Shown here: positions 37,678-39,491 of the stretch, in pieces
Layout of the letters: every line of letters starts with the position of its first letter
Position numbering within the stretch: position 1 is the first letter of the stretch
DNA from: a virus
Length of the DNA stretch: 39,491 bases
Strand: one strand, 5' to 3'
Virus record (IMG/VR): IMGVR_UViG_3300043313_000135
Span: 1-39,491 of that record
The notes under the pieces: model-generated
Databases searched by the model: none
What the model was told of the DNA's origin: nothing
Seen by the model: only the letters and a program-made list of their open reading frames with translations
Made by a program: the position numbers and the translations under genes

Positions 37678-37901
37678 TGACGATCGTCCGGGCCTACCGC
37701 TTCGCCTGCGATTGGGCGGCGTGCTGGCAGTCGCTCACGCTGCACGGGCAGGCGTCAGCCGACGACGCGAAGGAGAAGGCGCGGATGCAGGGCTGGACGA
37801 TCTCGAAGGTGCGCGGCACCCCGGACCGGGTTCGCTGCCCGAGACACGCCTACGCCTTCGTCCGGAAGCCGACAGGTCGGCCGAAGAGGCGGGTCGCATG
37901 A
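37674..37901 (+). CDS. Hypothetical protein, 75 aa
   Basis: ATGATG start. VRAYRFACDWAACWQSLTLHG has a C-x4-C, and a later VRCPRHAYAF adds Cys and His, so a zinc site is possible. Basic C-terminus (RKPTGRPKRRVA). Not recognised. Confidence 0.6.
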   Translation: MMTIVRAYRFACDWAACWQSLTLHGQASADDAKEKARMQGWTISKVRGTPDRVRCPRHAYAFVRKPTGRPKRRVA

Positions 37902-38122
37902 AGCGTCTCGGGCTCGGCGCGAGGGAGCGCGACAAGCTGCACGCGACCGCCGTCCGAAACCTTGTCAGGGCGGCCGCGGCGCTCGATAGCTACGAGCCGA
38001 ACGGGCTCGCTCTGGCGCTGTATTCGACGGGCCGGGCGCTCTACGCGATCGCGCAGCTTGACACCGACGAGTCAGCGAAAGACACGGTACTCAGGGCGCT
38101 CGAAGCGCAGGCTCGACGATGA
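37898..38122 (+). CDS. Hypothetical helical protein, 74 aa
   Basis: ATG overlaps the previous stop. All-helical and Ala/Leu-rich (TAVRNLVRAAAALDSYEPNGLALALYSTGRALYAIAQL). No motif recognised. The end overlaps the next start. Confidence 0.6.
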   Translation: MKRLGLGARERDKLHATAVRNLVRAAAALDSYEPNGLALALYSTGRALYAIAQLDTDESAKDTVLRALEAQARR

Positions 38123-38361
38123 TCCCGACCCTGACCGCCTACGAAGCTCAGGCTGTCCGCGACGCCGTGAAGGAAGCTTCAGCGAAGGCGAAGGCGCACC
38201 GGGAGCGATGGGCGGTCGGCCGGACGCACGCGACCCCGAGCGGCGACACGGCTCTCGTCGGCTGGCAGGGGCTCGTCGAAGGGGACGCCGCTGACGTCTT
38301 CGTCGAGACGTTCCTGCTCGCGCTCCGGCGCTCGGGCGGGTTCCTGATGTTCTTCGAGTGA
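38119..38361 (+). CDS. Hypothetical protein, 80 aa
   Basis: ATG overlaps the previous stop. A helical N-terminus (YEAQAVRDAVKEASAKAKAHRERW) is followed by a mixed region (GWQGLVEGDAADVFVETFLLALRRSGGFLMFF). It lies 12 nt upstream of TerS and ends the early module. Function unknown. Confidence 0.6.
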   Translation: MIPTLTAYEAQAVRDAVKEASAKAKAHRERWAVGRTHATPSGDTALVGWQGLVEGDAADVFVETFLLALRRSGGFLMFFE

Positions 38362-38373
38362 TAGGCTCCCGCC

Positions 38374-38883
38374 ATGACAGTGACAAACCTGCCGGTCGTG
38401 CAGGACGGCAAGCGCGGCCGACCGGAATATTCCGATGCCGTCAAGCGTCGCATCCTCGCGGGGCTGAAGGGCGGCTACACCCGGCAGGCGGCCGCGGGCT
38501 TCGCCGGAGTGCATCGCTCGACCCTCTTCGACTGGATCGCGAAGGATCCCGACTTCAAGATGCAGGTCGAGCAGGCCGAAGATCTCGCGGAAGCCCGCTA
38601 CACCGCGACGCTCAGGCGAGCGGCTACCGGCGATCGTCAGGACGTCCGGGCCGCGATCGAGTGGCTCTCCCGGCGACGCCCGGCACAGTGGCGCGAGAAG
38701 CTGTCGATCGACGACAAGGTGCTGACGGTCGAAGAGGAACTCGACGGAGCGATGCAGAGTGACGAGCTTGATCGACGCCTACAGGAAGCCGCTGACGACG
38801 CTCTCCGACGCCGAACTGATCGAGCAGTACGAGACGCTGAAGCTCCTGAAGGCGAAGCGGGGAGCGGCGACGAACCTAGCTGA
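38374..38883 (+). CDS. Terminase small subunit, 169 aa
   Basis: The N-terminal half (YSDAVKRRILAGLKGGYTRQAAAGFAGVHRSTLFDWIAKDPDFKMQVEQAEDLAEARY) is the HTH DNA-recognition domain of phage TerS: helix, turn, 'vs.sTlf.Wi..d..F'. The charged C-terminal half (ELDRRLQEAADDALRRR...) forms the oligomer or TerL-contacting part. It recognises packaging sites and loads TerL. The 125-nt overlap with the TerL start, in another frame, suggests translational coupling. The start is weakly supported by a Shine-Dalgarno. Confidence 0.8.
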   Translation: MTVTNLPVVQDGKRGRPEYSDAVKRRILAGLKGGYTRQAAAGFAGVHRSTLFDWIAKDPDFKMQVEQAEDLAEARYTATLRRAATGDRQDVRAAIEWLSRRRPAQWREKLSIDDKVLTVEEELDGAMQSDELDRRLQEAADDALRRRTDRAVRDAEAPEGEAGSGDEPS

Positions 38884-39491
38884 CACGTCGCGCTACGTCT
38901 TCGGGATCGAGCCCCCTCCGCACGCGCTGATCTGGATCGAGCTTCTCGAAGCTCTGGAACGCGGAGACTTCACCCGGCTCTGCGTGGTGGCACCACCGGG
39001 GCACGCGAAGTCGACGTATCACTCGATCGTCTTCCCGGCGTGGTATCTCGGCAGGCATTACAACGACTCGATCATCGGCGTGACGACGACCGACCCGCTC
39101 GGGGCGCTGTATCACTCGACGGTGGCCGACGTGATGGAGGGCGAGCGGTTCCATGCCGTATTCCCGGACGTGAACCCGGACAGGAAACGCGGGTGGTCGC
39201 GAGACGGGCTGTACATCGCCGGGCCGAAGAAGCGACCGGCGTCGCAGAAGGACGCGAACCTAGTCTTCATCGGGGCCGGGGGCGCGATCATCGGCCGTCG
39301 AGCTTCCGGGACGATCATCGACGACGCCGTCGACGAGGCGACAGCCCGCTCAGAAACGCTCCTAGAGGCGCGGAAGACGTGGATCCGCAGATCTGTCTTC
39401 TCGCGACTGAAGCCGGGCGCGTGGCGGATCGTGTGCGGGACGCTCTGGACCGAAGACGACGTCGTCGACTCGGCGATGCGGACCGGCGAGT
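38759..39491 (+). CDS. Terminase large subunit, N-terminal part (3' truncated by window edge)
   Basis: GTG at 38759, or TTG at 38768, 244 residues to the end of the window. VVAPPGHAKST (residues about 76-86) is a Walker A variant with Lys84, and SGTIIDDAVDE (Asp188, Asp189) is the Walker B / catalytic pair of phage packaging ATPases. GVTTTDPLGALYHSTVADV and LVFIGAGGAIIGRRASG are also family-like. It hydrolyses ATP to push DNA through the portal; its C-terminal nuclease half is outside the window. It follows TerS, and the missing 3' part should run into the portal at base 1. Confidence 0.9.
   Translation, partial: MTSLIDAYRKPLTTLSDAELIEQYETLKLLKAKRGAATNLADTSRYVFGIEPPPHALIWIELLEALERGDFTRLCVVAPPGHAKSTYHSIVFPAWYLGRHYNDSIIGVTTTDPLGALYHSTVADVMEGERFHAVFPDVNPDRKRGWSRDGLYIAGPKKRPASQKDANLVFIGAGGAIIGRRASGTIIDDAVDEATARSETLLEARKTWIRRSVFSRLKPGAWRIVCGTLWTEDDVVDSAMRTGE

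Noticed and set aside
1-39491. Integrase, excisionase, tRNA genes and insertion sequences
   Set aside because: Looked for by motif and composition on both strands; none could be supported.

Overview
This window is a near-complete genome of a tailed phage (Caudoviricetes). The long tape measure gene, tail-chaperone frameshift and lack of sheath or baseplate-wedge genes indicate a siphovirus. DNA is GC-rich (about 65% by eye). Every supportable gene is on the + strand, most overlapping by 1-10 nt in ATGA, GTGA or TGATG junctions. Promoters are sigma70-like (TTGACA, 17-18 nt, TAnnnT). A high-GC bacterial host, perhaps an actinobacterium, is plausible but not proven. The window opens inside the portal gene and closes inside the terminase large subunit. 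It is therefore probably one circularly permuted genome of roughly 41 kb with about 1-1.5 kb missing (C-terminal half of TerL, N-terminal half of portal). No integrase, excisionase, tRNA or CRISPR was seen. The only free-standing classical HTH regulator is a small Xre/Cro-like protein at 28.3 kb, so a virulent lifestyle is the simplest reading.

Layout. 1-1029: portal C-terminus and a small gene. 1.03-3.6 kb: a cassette of small genes with three promoters and a closing hairpin, inserted between portal and the head gene. 3.6-9.7 kb: head module, with a MuF head-morphogenesis protein fused to a HExxH zincin-like domain, scaffold, major capsid and head-tail connectors. 9.8-13.7 kb: receptor-binding or tail-fibre candidates, including a LamG protein carrying about 18 tandem 20-residue repeats. 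13.7-21.7 kb: tail tube, chaperones G/GT (predicted +1 frameshift), tape measure, a second tube paralogue and a large tail-tip protein. 21.7-24.8 kb: small membrane proteins, a C39-like peptidase (lysin candidate) and a holin candidate, closed by a strong terminator. 25-38.4 kb: early/replication module with a Dam-like methyltransferase, DUF932 protein, YqaJ exonuclease and RecT annealase, HNH protein, replication initiator with an embedded candidate origin, a secreted glycosidase-like lipoprotein, RusA resolvase, a ParB-like protein and many small zinc-ribbon proteins. 38.4 kb to the end: TerS and TerL.

Most notable observations. (1) Seven leaders carry a hairpin with an invariant ACGGA pentaloop and covarying stems; in six it lies 1-5 nt from the predicted transcription start. 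(2) SAGCTS, GCCGGC, GGCGCC and CCCGGG appear to be completely absent. (3) The tail chaperones have a TTT_CGT +1 frameshift site like that of influenza PA-X. (4) MuF is fused to a zincin. (5) Iterons and a perfect DnaA box lie inside the initiator gene. (6) Two paralogous tube proteins flank the tape measure. (7) A signal-peptide glycosidase-like gene sits in the replication operon.
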